From the NCBI GenBank assembly GCA_022712845.1, contig JAFLJV010000030.1, forward strand, positions 1 through 5,944: a stretch of DNA of 5,944 nt, in the 5' to 3' direction. The position numbers and the translations under genes are program-made. Of the stretch, positions 1-5,944 are shown piece by piece. Each line of letters begins with the position of its first letter. The stretch's first letter is position 1. The stretch comes from Sulfurimonas sp. Its GTDB lineage: Bacteria > Campylobacterota > Campylobacteria > Campylobacterales > Sulfurimonadaceae. Below the pieces are notes generated by a model. The model did not search any database, had not been told where the DNA came from, and saw only the letters and a list, made by a program, of their open reading frames with translations.

Positions 1-1
1 T

Positions 2-196
2 CATGGCAAACTTCGTAAACTTTTTGAAGTATTTCCTTTTGCTTTTATATATAAAATGGCTGGTGGTGGTGCTATTGATGGTACAAAAGATTTAATGGAA
101 CTTAACCATAACCATATACATGATACTTCAGCATGTTTCTTTGGTTCAAACTATGAGATAGCAAAAGTAAAAGAAGTTTATGCAAGAAACAGATAA
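2..196 (+). CDS. fbp: Class I fructose-1,6-bisphosphatase, C-terminal end (partial)
   Basis: This is the last 64 codons of a gene that enters from the left edge and stops at TAA 194-196. Fructose-1,6-bisphosphatase hydrolyses fructose 1,6-bisphosphate to fructose 6-phosphate and phosphate, the committing step of cytosolic gluconeogenesis. The fragment starts with HGKLRKLFE, matching the family motif GKLRxLYE. In the well-studied mammalian enzyme the Lys of this motif contacts the sugar phosphate and the Glu six residues later binds the catalytic metal; both are present here (fragment K3 and E9). The family's AGG..xxG segment follows ([15 protein letters not shown]), then an IHxxxxxxxGS-like stretch ([15 protein letters not shown]), which is the usual C-terminus of class I enzymes. 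The N-terminal roughly 80 percent is outside the window. The following small gene begins inside this gene's last codons, so the two are probably co-transcribed. Confidence 0.86.
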   Translation, partial: HGKLRKLFEVFPFAFIYKMAGGGAIDGTKDLMELNHNHIHDTSACFFGSNYEIAKVKEVYARNR

Positions 197-386
197 TCAA
201 CAACTAGATAAATTTGAACTTCATTTAAACGAGATGATTATTAAACTTCAAGATTGTCAAGTAGATAAAAATCTACAAAGTTGTAGCAATTGTGAACATT
301 ATTTCAATTGTGAGCTACGAACTGATTATGTAAAATCAGTTTATAACAGTATGTCAAAAGGTGATACTGGTGGATTTGAGTTTTAA
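180..386 (+). CDS. Small four-cysteine protein between fbp and metG, function unknown
   Basis: This 68-aa cytosolic-looking protein has no signal peptide or membrane segment. I do not recognise a named domain. Four cysteines (C26, C35, C38, C44) form a C-x8-C-x2-C-x5-C cluster in the middle, around [13 protein letters not shown]. That arrangement could bind zinc or an iron-sulfur centre, which is inference only. The N-terminal 25 residues are polar and probably helical. The C-terminus is a glycine-rich tail ([12 protein letters not shown]) that looks like a conserved terminal motif. The chosen ATG at 180 overlaps the last 17 bases of fbp in another frame, with AAGAAG at 171-176 as a close-spaced ribosome binding site. 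The next in-frame ATG (codon 19) would keep the cysteines, so the exact start is less certain than the gene. From memory, C. jejuni has a small hypothetical gene at the same place between fbp and the methionyl-tRNA synthetase gene, which supports a real gene. Confidence 0.78.
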   Translation: MQETDNQQLDKFELHLNEMIIKLQDCQVDKNLQSCSNCEHYFNCELRTDYVKSVYNSMSKGDTGGFEF

Positions 387-393
387 AAATTAA

Positions 394-421
394 AGAAAAT
401 GAATTCTACTCTTTATTTTCT
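394..421 (+). other. AT-rich hairpin in the gap before metG
   Basis: Bases 394-403 pair with 412-421 (AGAAAATGAA with TTTATTTTCT) to give a 10-bp stem, nine Watson-Crick pairs and one G-U, around an 8-base loop. It begins 8 bases after the stop of the small four-Cys gene. The stem has one G-C pair and is not directly followed by an uninterrupted U tract, only by a short TTTT at 427-431. It may be a weak terminator, an attenuator or an mRNA-end-stabilising hairpin, or simply chance in such AT-rich DNA. Confidence 0.33.
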
Positions 422-440
422 AAGACATTTTAGATAAAAT
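412..440 (+). promoter_or_regulatory. Candidate sigma-70 promoter for metG
   Basis: TAAAAT at 435-440, within TTTTAGATAAAATAAC, is a reasonable -10 hexamer at one mismatch from TATAAT. Initiation would fall near 446-448, about 20 bases before the metG start. There is no clear TTGACA -35 element; TTTATT at 412-417 is 17 bases upstream, and the region is T-rich. A weak or missing -35 box with a T-rich upstream region is typical of housekeeping promoters in Campylobacterota. The AT-richness of the whole gap makes a chance match likely enough that this stays tentative. Confidence 0.35.
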
Positions 441-454
441 AACACTAATTAATT

Positions 455-470
455 ACGAGGCAAAAAATTG
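455..470 (+). promoter_or_regulatory. Ribosome binding site fixing the TTG start of metG
   Basis: ACGAGG at 455-460 is a good anti-Shine-Dalgarno match, 7 bases before TTG at 468-470. It decides the start, because no ATG lies at the expected N-terminus and the residues after TTG match the conserved MetRS beginning. Confidence 0.75.
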
Positions 471-2405
471 AGTAAATATATCACAACACCTATATACTAT
501 GTTAATGGCGAAGCTCACATAGGACACGCTTATACAACTTTTATAGCTGATACTATGGCTAGATATGAAAAATTAAAAGGTCAGGATACTTTTCTTCTAA
601 CTGGGACTGATGAACATGGTCAAAAGATAGAAGAATCTGCACAAAAAGCTGGTAAACCTACTAAAGAGTTTGCAGACGAGATGAGTGCAACATTTAAAAC
701 TCTATGGGATGATTTTGATATATGTTATGATAAATTTATAAAAACAACGGATGAAGATCATAAAATAGGGGTACAAAAAGCTTTTGAAGTGATGTATGCT
801 AAAGGTGATATATATAAAGATTTTTATGAGGGTCACTACTGTGTGAGTTGTGAGACTTTTTTTCCTGAAACTCAACTTGTAGATGGTGAGTTTTGCCCTG
901 ATTGTGGAAGAACTACGAGTATTGTAAAAGAGGAAAGTTACTTCTTTAAATTATCAAAATATGAAGATAAACTACTAAAACTTTATGAAAGTCAACCTGA
1001 TTTTATTTTACCCCGTTCTCGTGCTAATGAGGTTATAAACTTCGTAAAAGGTGGGCTTCGTGACCTGTCAGTTACTCGTACATCATTTACTTGGGGTGTA
1101 AAAATGCCAGCCTCACTTAATGATGATAAACATGTTATGTATGTTTGGTTAGATGCTCTTTTAAACTATATTACTGCTCTTGGATATGGCAAAGATGATG
1201 CTAACATGAATTTCTGGCCAGCTTCTACTCACTTTGTTGGTAAAGATATTCTTCGTTTTCATGCTATCTATTGGCCCGCATTTTTAATGAGCCTTGATTT
1301 ACCACTTCCTAAACATATCGGTGCACATGGTTGGTGGACAAGAAATGGCGAAAAGATGTCAAAATCTAAAGGTAATGTAATCGCTCCTAAAGAGGTTGCA
1401 GATCTTTATGGAGCTGAAAATCTAAGATATTTTATGCTCAGAGAAGTTCCTTTTGGTCAAGATGGAGATTTTTCACAGCGTGCATTTATAGATAGAATCA
1501 ACTCAGAGCTTAGTAATGACCTTGGTAACTTACTTAACCGTATTATTGGTATGAGTGGTAAGTACTCTGATTTTGAAATAGATAGTGTTGATGTAGAGAA
1601 ATATCACGCTAAAGAGCTTGATGCGATGAATGAAGCTCTAGGAGCACTTGATGGGTTTATGCAAAAGATGCAAACACACAGGTACTTAGAGGAGTTATGG
1701 AAATTATTTGCTATTGGTAACAAAGCTATTGAAGAACATGCTCCATGGGTAAAAATGAAAGAGAATAAAAAAGATGAAGCTCTTGCTACTGTAGCACTAG
1801 TTGCTAATATACTTGCAAAAGCTTCTATTATGCTATCTCCTATAATGCCTAAAACAACTGCAACTATTGCTGATGCACTTAACTTCACTATAGATAATGC
1901 AAGTTATCAAGAGCTTGTATGTGATAAAAAACTATTAAAATTATTTAATATCAAAAAAGTTCCACCTCTTTTCCCGCGTGTTGAAGAGCCTTTAATGGAA
2001 GAAGCTCCAAAAGCTATGCCTGATGATAAACCTAATGATAAGATGAAAGAAGAGCTATTAGAAAAGAAAAATGATGATGGTCTTATAGAGATTAGTCAGT
2101 TTTTTGAAACATCTTTAAAGGTTGGTGTTGTTGTCCAAGCAGAGGAAGTTCCTAAAAGTAAAAAGCTTTTAAAACTACAAGTCGATTTAGGTGAAGATAA
2201 ACCAAAACAGGTTGTTGCTGGTATAAAAGAGTTTTATAGTGCTGAGTCACTACTTGGTACTCAAGTTTGTGTTGTAGCAAACCTAAAACCTGCAAAACTT
2301 ATGGGTATGATGTCTGAAGGTATGCTTTTAGCTGCTAAGGATGAAGATGGTTTATGTTTAGTAAGACCAGAAAAAACTAAAAAAGCTGGTACACCTATTG
2401 GATGA
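468..2405 (+). CDS. metG: Methionyl-tRNA synthetase, with C-terminal tRNA-binding domain
   Basis: This complete 645-aa cytosolic class I aminoacyl-tRNA synthetase charges tRNA-Met and initiator tRNA with methionine using ATP. The Rossmann catalytic core carries HIGH at residues 17-20 and KMSKS at 296-300. The connective insertion has one zinc knuckle with all four ligands (C125, C128, C143, C146). The helical anticodon-binding domain follows at about 340-510 and includes HAPW at 424-427, whose Trp position matches the anticodon-reading residue of other MetRS. A charged linker (about 510-541) leads to an EMAP-II/Trbp111-like OB-fold tRNA-binding domain at about 542-641, as in dimeric bacterial MetRS. 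The start is TTG at 468: GAGG at 457-460 sits 7 bases upstream and the protein begins SKYITTPIYYVNG, the normal family N-terminus, with no ATG option. The stop overlaps the next gene's ATG. No key residue is missing. Confidence 0.98.
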   Translation: MSKYITTPIYYVNGEAHIGHAYTTFIADTMARYEKLKGQDTFLLTGTDEHGQKIEESAQKAGKPTKEFADEMSATFKTLWDDFDICYDKFIKTTDEDHKIGVQKAFEVMYAKGDIYKDFYEGHYCVSCETFFPETQLVDGEFCPDCGRTTSIVKEESYFFKLSKYEDKLLKLYESQPDFILPRSRANEVINFVKGGLRDLSVTRTSFTWGVKMPASLNDDKHVMYVWLDALLNYITALGYGKDDANMNFWPASTHFVGKDILRFHAIYWPAFLMSLDLPLPKHIGAHGWWTRNGEKMSKSKGNVIAPKEVADLYGAENLRYFMLREVPFGQDGDFSQRAFIDRINSELSNDLGNLLNRIIGMSGKYSDFEIDSVDVEKYHAKELDAMNEALGALDGFMQKMQTHRYLEELWKLFAIGNKAIEEHAPWVKMKENKKDEALATVALVANILAKASIMLSPIMPKTTATIADALNFTIDNASYQELVCDKKLLKLFNIKKVPPLFPRVEEPLMEEAPKAMPDDKPNDKMKEELLEKKNDDGLIEISQFFETSLKVGVVVQAEEVPKSKKLLKLQVDLGEDKPKQVVAGIKEFYSAESLLGTQVCVVANLKPAKLMGMMSEGMLLAAKDEDGLCLVRPEKTKKAGTPIG

Positions 2406-3397
2406 GGCTTGAAAACTTTCTAGCACTCACCCACTCTACTCTTCTTAACAAACCTTGTATCAGTAATTTTAATGATATAACCTTTAGGGCAAACAGAGTA
2501 AAAAGAGGTGATCTCTTTTTCGCTTTTGATAAAGATGAAATTCAACTAGCTCTAAATAATGGTGCTTATGGCATAGTATTTGATACTAAAGTAGAAATAT
2601 CTGATAATGAAATAGCTTGGATAGAAGTTCAAAATATAGATGATGCTCTAAAAAGATTGCTTCGTTTTAAAATGATAGAAAAAGATGTTATTGCCTACGA
2701 ATGTAATGAAATAGTATTAAAACTCTCTTTACAAATCTCAACTCCAACAAACTTTCTCTCACTTACTGGAGATATAAAATCTATCTTTAAAGCTCTTTGG
2801 AATATAGAAGAAAAAACTACAGTATTATTTTGTTCAACTTCTCAAAACAAAGATATATTTACATCCATCAAACAGCTTCCAAAAGCAACTTTAAACGATA
2901 TACAAATTATGGAACAAACACTATTTGAAACATCATTTATATATGATAATGTTTATTATGAAAGAGAGTTAATATCTCCGTTTTTCATCCCTTATTTAGA
3001 AGAGCTACTATATCTTTTTAAAACAATAAAAATTGACTATAAACTTAAAAAATTTACCCCTATTGATCATTTTGAAGCTGTGTTTACAAATAGAAAATTT
3101 GAGATAAAAAGTTTTGGAACTAGTGATAAAGTTCTTATTTTTGAATCAAATACCACTCTTATAGAAAATCAAATTCTTTTTCTTCAAAAGCAAGCACCAT
3201 GGGCAAATACTATTTTTATTCTTCCTTACTTTACTAAATATAAAGCAGATAAAAATATATACAAGTATAAAGATGAAAATGAGATAATAGATATACTTAA
3301 AAACACCATGTTTAATTTTGCACTTGTTGTTGGTGTTGATAAGTCTATATTAAATAAACCTATTTTGAGTCAAAAACAATTAACATTAGATTTTTAG
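2402..3397 (+). CDS. Shortened Mur-ligase-like protein (MurF-type N-terminal domain, degenerate ATP site)
   Basis: This complete 331-aa protein starts at ATG 2402 and overlaps the metG stop as ATGA, which favours translational coupling. Residues about 20-90 resemble the N-terminal UDP-substrate domain of MurE/MurF ligases: DITFRANRVKRGDLFFAF (25-42) fits the family pattern of Ser/Asp-Arg-x-Val-x-x-Gly-Asp-x-Phe-x-Ala, followed by NNGAYGIVFD (52-61) and a DDALKRLLRF helix. Residues 119-133 (LSLTGDIKSIFKALW) sit where Mur ligases have the TGTNGKTT P-loop, but Asn, Gly and the following Thr are not kept. The central domain is much shorter than normal. Residues about 220-262 (HFEAVF... KVLIFESNTTLIENQILFL) and 304-317 (FNFALVVGVDKSIL) weakly recall the MurF C-terminal domain. 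MurF is usually about 450 aa. It is probably not an active peptidoglycan ligase; a binding or regulatory role is inference. No signal peptide or membrane segment is seen. C. jejuni appears to carry a hypothetical gene at the equivalent place. Confidence 0.72.
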   Translation: MRLENFLALTHSTLLNKPCISNFNDITFRANRVKRGDLFFAFDKDEIQLALNNGAYGIVFDTKVEISDNEIAWIEVQNIDDALKRLLRFKMIEKDVIAYECNEIVLKLSLQISTPTNFLSLTGDIKSIFKALWNIEEKTTVLFCSTSQNKDIFTSIKQLPKATLNDIQIMEQTLFETSFIYDNVYYERELISPFFIPYLEELLYLFKTIKIDYKLKKFTPIDHFEAVFTNRKFEIKSFGTSDKVLIFESNTTLIENQILFLQKQAPWANTIFILPYFTKYKADKNIYKYKDENEIIDILKNTMFNFALVVGVDKSILNKPILSQKQLTLDF

Positions 3398-3413
3398 ATA
3401 TTTTTCACTATTT
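3398..3413. other. 16-bp convergent intergenic gap
   Basis: Only ATATTTTTCACTATTT separates the stop of the rightward Mur-like gene from the stop of the leftward ligase gene. No GC-rich hairpin with a U tract lies in or beside it. Any termination for either operon must occur inside the opposing coding region or rely on a factor such as Rho, so the two transcripts probably overlap in antisense. Confidence 0.7.
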
Positions 3414-4985
3414 CTAATTTGTAGTTAACTCTCTTTTTAACTCATCTTTATTAACTTGATTTTTATCACTTTGAACTAGAGGAAGTGATTTTTTATAGAT
3501 TACTCTGCTTGGAATCATATAAGACGCAAGATGCTTCTTTAACTCAAACAGTATCTCTTTTGGTGCTATCTCACTTGCAGCAGAATAGACCATAACTATC
3601 TCCTCTTCTATAAGCTCATTATCTATAGAAAATACTGCACATTGTTCAATCTGAGGTAAGTTATTAGACACTACTGATTCTATCTCATATGGAGAGACTC
3701 TAAAACCTCTTGTTTTTATCATGTTGTCAACTCTTGAAACAAAATAAAAATAACCCTCTTCATCTTTATAGACATAATCACCAGATGCAACTACAATCTC
3801 ATCAGTTAAATGCCCCTCTAAGTTGATTGCATCTTTTAAGATTTCAATAGATTTAAACCTCTGTGCATTTTGTTCAGGAGCATTCCAAAAACCTTTATAG
3901 ATATACCCGCCTCTATGGATTAATTCCCCTACTTCTCGTACGTCACACTCTTGTCCATCTTTGTTTAGCACATAAAGTTCAACATCAGGGATAGCTTTTC
4001 CGATAGAATCAGGTCTGATCTCTATTTGAGATGGATCTAAGTAAGTTGACCTAAACGCTTCTGTCAATCCATGCATAGAATAAAACTTTGCATTAGCAAA
4101 GAGTTTTTTACAGTCCTGAATCATTTTATCTGTAACTTTACCGCCAGAAGAAGTTATTGTTTTTAGATGTGAAAAAAGTTCAGGATTTGGAATTCTCTGC
4201 ATATCATCTTCAAATATTTGTGTTATATTAATAGGCATCAATGGAACAACAGTGACTTTATCATTAATTAGATGATTAAAGAAGTCCTCTGCGAGTATAA
4301 ATCTATGAAGTGCTAGTGTCGCTTTTTTGTATAGAGTAGAAAAAATTTGATTTAACCCATAGTCAAGATTAAAAATAAGCAGCCCTGATATGATATCATC
4401 TTCTTTGATGTCTAAATACTGAGTAACAACACGAGCAGAATCTATAAGGTTTCTGTGTGAGATTACTATCCCTTTTGGTCTGCCTGTTATTCCAAAAGAG
4501 TAAGTAATAATTGCATTATCATGTCCATTTACATTACAAGCATAAGGTTTATTGTAGTATTTAAAAATTTCTTCAAAAGATGGAATATCCCTTGTAGCCG
4601 TTTCATACGAAATAATATGACCACTAAAATTAATCTCTTCAATATTTTCAAGCTTTAGTTTATCGGTAATTATACATTTTATATTACAATCATTCATAAT
4701 GTACTCAACCTGTTCAGCTTTTAGAAGTTTTGTCAGTGGCACCAATATGTAGTCTGTTGATAAGATAGCAAGAATAGCGATAACTTGATCTATGCCTTTA
4801 TTAGAATAAACACCTATCCTTGAACCTTTTGACAGGTCTAATTCTTTGAGATAAAATGCAATCTGATTCACTTTTGTAAAAAGCTCAGAGTAAGTGATGT
4901 TTTTTTCATTAAAGAATAGTGCTGTTTTATCCGCGTGTGAAAGGTTGGCATCTTCGATTAGTGTTCTTATACAGTTTATTGACAT
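3414..4985 (-). CDS. AMP-forming acyl-CoA ligase (ANL superfamily), exosortase-A-associated type
   Basis: This complete 523-aa adenylate-forming enzyme should activate a carboxylic acid with ATP as an acyl-AMP and transfer it to a thiol (CoA or a carrier protein); the substrate is unknown. The phosphate-binding A3 loop is TYSFGITGRPKG (161-172), then SHRNL. The A5 motif is YSMHGLTEAFRSTYL (302-316), A7 is SGDYVYKD (401-408), and the A8 hinge is RVDNMIKTRGFRVSPYEIE (418-436). K508 in LPLVQSDKNQVNK is the likely A10 catalytic lysine. LLKAEQVEYIMNDC near 87-100, the LDYGLNQ stretch (207-213) and LTEAFRSTYL strongly recall acyl-CoA ligases linked to exosortase A systems (TIGR03098 type), but no exosortase gene is visible. 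The A3 loop is atypical (Phe and Ile where Ser and Ser/Thr are usual). ATG 4985 is supported by AAGGG at 4993-4997, which overlaps the upstream gene's stop. It ends 16 bp from the convergent Mur-like gene. Confidence 0.9.
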   Translation of the reverse strand: MSINCIRTLIEDANLSHADKTALFFNEKNITYSELFTKVNQIAFYLKELDLSKGSRIGVYSNKGIDQVIAILAILSTDYILVPLTKLLKAEQVEYIMNDCNIKCIITDKLKLENIEEINFSGHIISYETATRDIPSFEEIFKYYNKPYACNVNGHDNAIITYSFGITGRPKGIVISHRNLIDSARVVTQYLDIKEDDIISGLLIFNLDYGLNQIFSTLYKKATLALHRFILAEDFFNHLINDKVTVVPLMPINITQIFEDDMQRIPNPELFSHLKTITSSGGKVTDKMIQDCKKLFANAKFYSMHGLTEAFRSTYLDPSQIEIRPDSIGKAIPDVELYVLNKDGQECDVREVGELIHRGGYIYKGFWNAPEQNAQRFKSIEILKDAINLEGHLTDEIVVASGDYVYKDEEGYFYFVSRVDNMIKTRGFRVSPYEIESVVSNNLPQIEQCAVFSIDNELIEEEIVMVYSAASEIAPKEILFELKKHLASYMIPSRVIYKKSLPLVQSDKNQVNKDELKRELTTN

Positions 4986-4998
4986 CTATTATCCCTTA
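4986..4998 (-). promoter_or_regulatory. Ribosome binding site of the ligase, overlapping the upstream stop codon
   Basis: Read on the minus strand, TAAGGGATAATAG precedes the ATG. The SD-like AAGGG (4993-4997) shares bases with the TAA stop of the GlmL-like gene and lies 7 bases from the start. Termination and re-initiation are therefore nearly superposed, which implies one transcript and probably coupled translation. Confidence 0.65.
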
Positions 4999-5944
4999 AC
5001 TTTGTTTATCTGTGATTGCTAGCGTCCAGATATCGTAGTTACTATCCATTACAGTAACTGGATTATGATCTGAACTCAATATTTTTTTATAAAAAAATAA
5101 GATAATATCTTCTATCTCATCTTTGTTTAAAACTTTAGTTATCCCACCTGTAAGTACTATAGAGTTGATAGATAATAGTTTTAGGTTTATATAGGCTTTT
5201 TTGTAGTGCGACATCTTACAAAGCACAAGAAAAATAGCCAACTGCATCAATACTCTTAGTGCTTTTTCACTCTGCTCTTCAAATATATTTTCTGTGACTT
5301 TTAAGTGAGTTAGAAGTTCATAAACAAACTCGTTATTTTTTGCAGAAAAGATTAAAGACTCTTTTGATTTATGGACACCAAGTTTTTTAAAGACTAGTCT
5401 ATCATACTCATTTTGAGTAACTATATTATCATCTACTAAGTCTTTTGAGTAGTGAATATCTGTTGTTGCTCCACCGATATCTATGAGGATAAATGGATCT
5501 ACAACAGAAAACTTTGCATCAATAAGCGGAAGAGTTTTATTTACGATATATGGTGTAGAGTATATCTGATTTGAAGTGATGTCGTAGAGGTGTTTAATAT
5601 CCTCTTTACCGACAATATCAGCTTGATATAGGTTTGTCAGATACTCTTTGAGGTTCTCTTCAACAATATGAAGCTTATCATCAATAATATTAGGTAGTAC
5701 GACTAAATTTTCAATATTTTTTGCAAGAGTCGGTGCATCTTCTTCGCTTCCTACAAATACAATATTTGAGTATTTGAGTTTTTCTAAATAACTATATAGG
5801 TCATCACCAAAAATATCTGAAGCAGAGTTAATACCGCCAACAATGATAACTACATCAATAAGATCACTTGGAATTGAGTACTCTTTAATATCCTGATATA
5901 CAACTGTTTCAATAATATTTATCCCTGAATTAAAGGCGATATTT
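4996..5944 (-). CDS. GlmL/MutL-family protein (glutamate mutase-associated ASKHA protein), C-terminal part
   Basis: The reading frame is open from the right edge to TAA at 4996-4998, giving the last 315 residues; family members are about 460 aa, so roughly 150 N-terminal residues lie outside. The family (GlmL, also called MutL, unrelated to mismatch-repair MutL) accompanies adenosylcobalamin-dependent glutamate mutase and is thought to reactivate it with ATP. In fragment numbering, GGIN at 36-39 sits where GGTDGG is usual. VFVGSEEDA (82-90) matches the V-V-G-N segment, and TPYIVNKTLPLI (130-141) the TP-x-AV segment. ILIDIGGATTDIH (152-164, DNA 5452-5490) is the hallmark phosphate-binding strand. 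LTGGITKVL (264-272) is the second glycine motif, and VMDSNYDIWTLA (298-309) the C-terminal D-x-x-Y motif. The R-T-V-E-G-D-L-G motif is degraded to RLVFKKLG (182-189). The ligase follows after 10 bases. It could serve a different B12 mutase or be a diverged paralogue. Confidence 0.82.
   Translation of the reverse strand, partial: NIAFNSGINIIETVVYQDIKEYSIPSDLIDVVIIVGGINSASDIFGDDLYSYLEKLKYSNIVFVGSEEDAPTLAKNIENLVVLPNIIDDKLHIVEENLKEYLTNLYQADIVGKEDIKHLYDITSNQIYSTPYIVNKTLPLIDAKFSVVDPFILIDIGGATTDIHYSKDLVDDNIVTQNEYDRLVFKKLGVHKSKESLIFSAKNNEFVYELLTHLKVTENIFEEQSEKALRVLMQLAIFLVLCKMSHYKKAYINLKLLSINSIVLTGGITKVLNKDEIEDIILFFYKKILSSDHNPVTVMDSNYDIWTLAITDKQS

Noticed and set aside
1604..1888. 94-codon open frame on the minus strand inside metG
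   Set aside because: It lies wholly within the confirmed metG coding sequence on the opposite strand, its translation is low-complexity Ala/Ser/Ile with no family resemblance, and it has no sensible ribosome binding site.
2402..3397. Calling this gene murF
   Set aside because: The P-loop is not intact and the protein is about 120 residues too short; only the N-terminal domain is convincingly Mur-like, so the symbol would overstate function.
3385..3418. Inverted repeat ATTAGA/TCTAAT spanning the convergent stops as a bidirectional terminator
   Set aside because: The stem is only 6 bp with one G-C pair and a 22-base loop, which is too weak to call in DNA this AT-rich.
3423..3442. Hairpin AGTTAA/TTAACT inside the 3' end of the ligase gene as a terminator for the rightward operon
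   Set aside because: It has a six-pair AT-rich stem with no U tract after it and sits in coding sequence; chance is the simpler explanation.
3414..4985. Nonribosomal peptide synthetase module
   Set aside because: The protein has only the adenylating N-domain and C-domain; no condensation domain or carrier-protein Ser motif follows, and the motifs fit stand-alone acyl-CoA ligases better.
4996..5250. A separate 84-aa gene on the minus strand starting at TTG 5250
   Set aside because: The same frame stays open to the right edge and contains clear GlmL/MutL motifs upstream of 5250, so this is only the tail of a larger gene.
4996..5944. DNA mismatch-repair MutL
   Set aside because: The name is shared but the sequence is an ASKHA-fold protein with DIGGATTD; none of the GHKL ATPase motifs of mismatch-repair MutL is present.

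Overview
The window is AT-rich, densely packed bacterial DNA. Gene content and order (end of class I fructose-1,6-bisphosphatase, a small Cys-rich protein, metG, a Mur-ligase-like protein) point to a member of the Campylobacterota (Epsilonproteobacteria), probably a free-living Sulfurimonas/Arcobacter-like lineage. From memory, Campylobacter jejuni has fbp, a small hypothetical gene, the methionyl-tRNA synthetase gene and another hypothetical gene in the same order. This placement is inference and was not tested by a search.

Plus strand, 1-3397: a rightward cluster. It opens with the last 64 codons of fbp. A 68-aa four-cysteine protein follows, starting inside the fbp 3' end. An 81-bp gap carries a weak hairpin and a plausible promoter. 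Next is a complete 645-aa methionyl-tRNA synthetase with a TTG start. A 331-aa protein then overlaps metG by the four bases ATGA. It looks like a shortened, degenerate MurF-type ligase: its N-terminal substrate domain is recognisable, but the ATP-binding P-loop is eroded. The group mixes central carbon metabolism, translation and a protein of unknown role, so it looks like a conserved housekeeping string rather than a pathway.

Minus strand, 3414-5944: a leftward pair converging on the first cluster with only 16 bp between the two stop codons. The upstream gene enters from the right edge and is the C-terminal 315 residues of a GlmL/MutL-type ASKHA-fold protein, the family associated with adenosylcobalamin-dependent glutamate (methylaspartate) mutase. 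Ten bases later comes a complete 523-aa AMP-forming acyl-CoA ligase of the ANL superfamily. It most resembles the ligases associated with exosortase A systems.

The tight GlmL-ligase pairing is the most interesting content. It suggests a carbon-skeleton-rearranged amino acid (3-methylaspartate or similar) may be made and then activated as an adenylate or thioester. The rest of that locus lies beyond position 5944, so this remains a hypothesis. No tRNA, rRNA, CRISPR array, insertion sequence or long repeat was seen.
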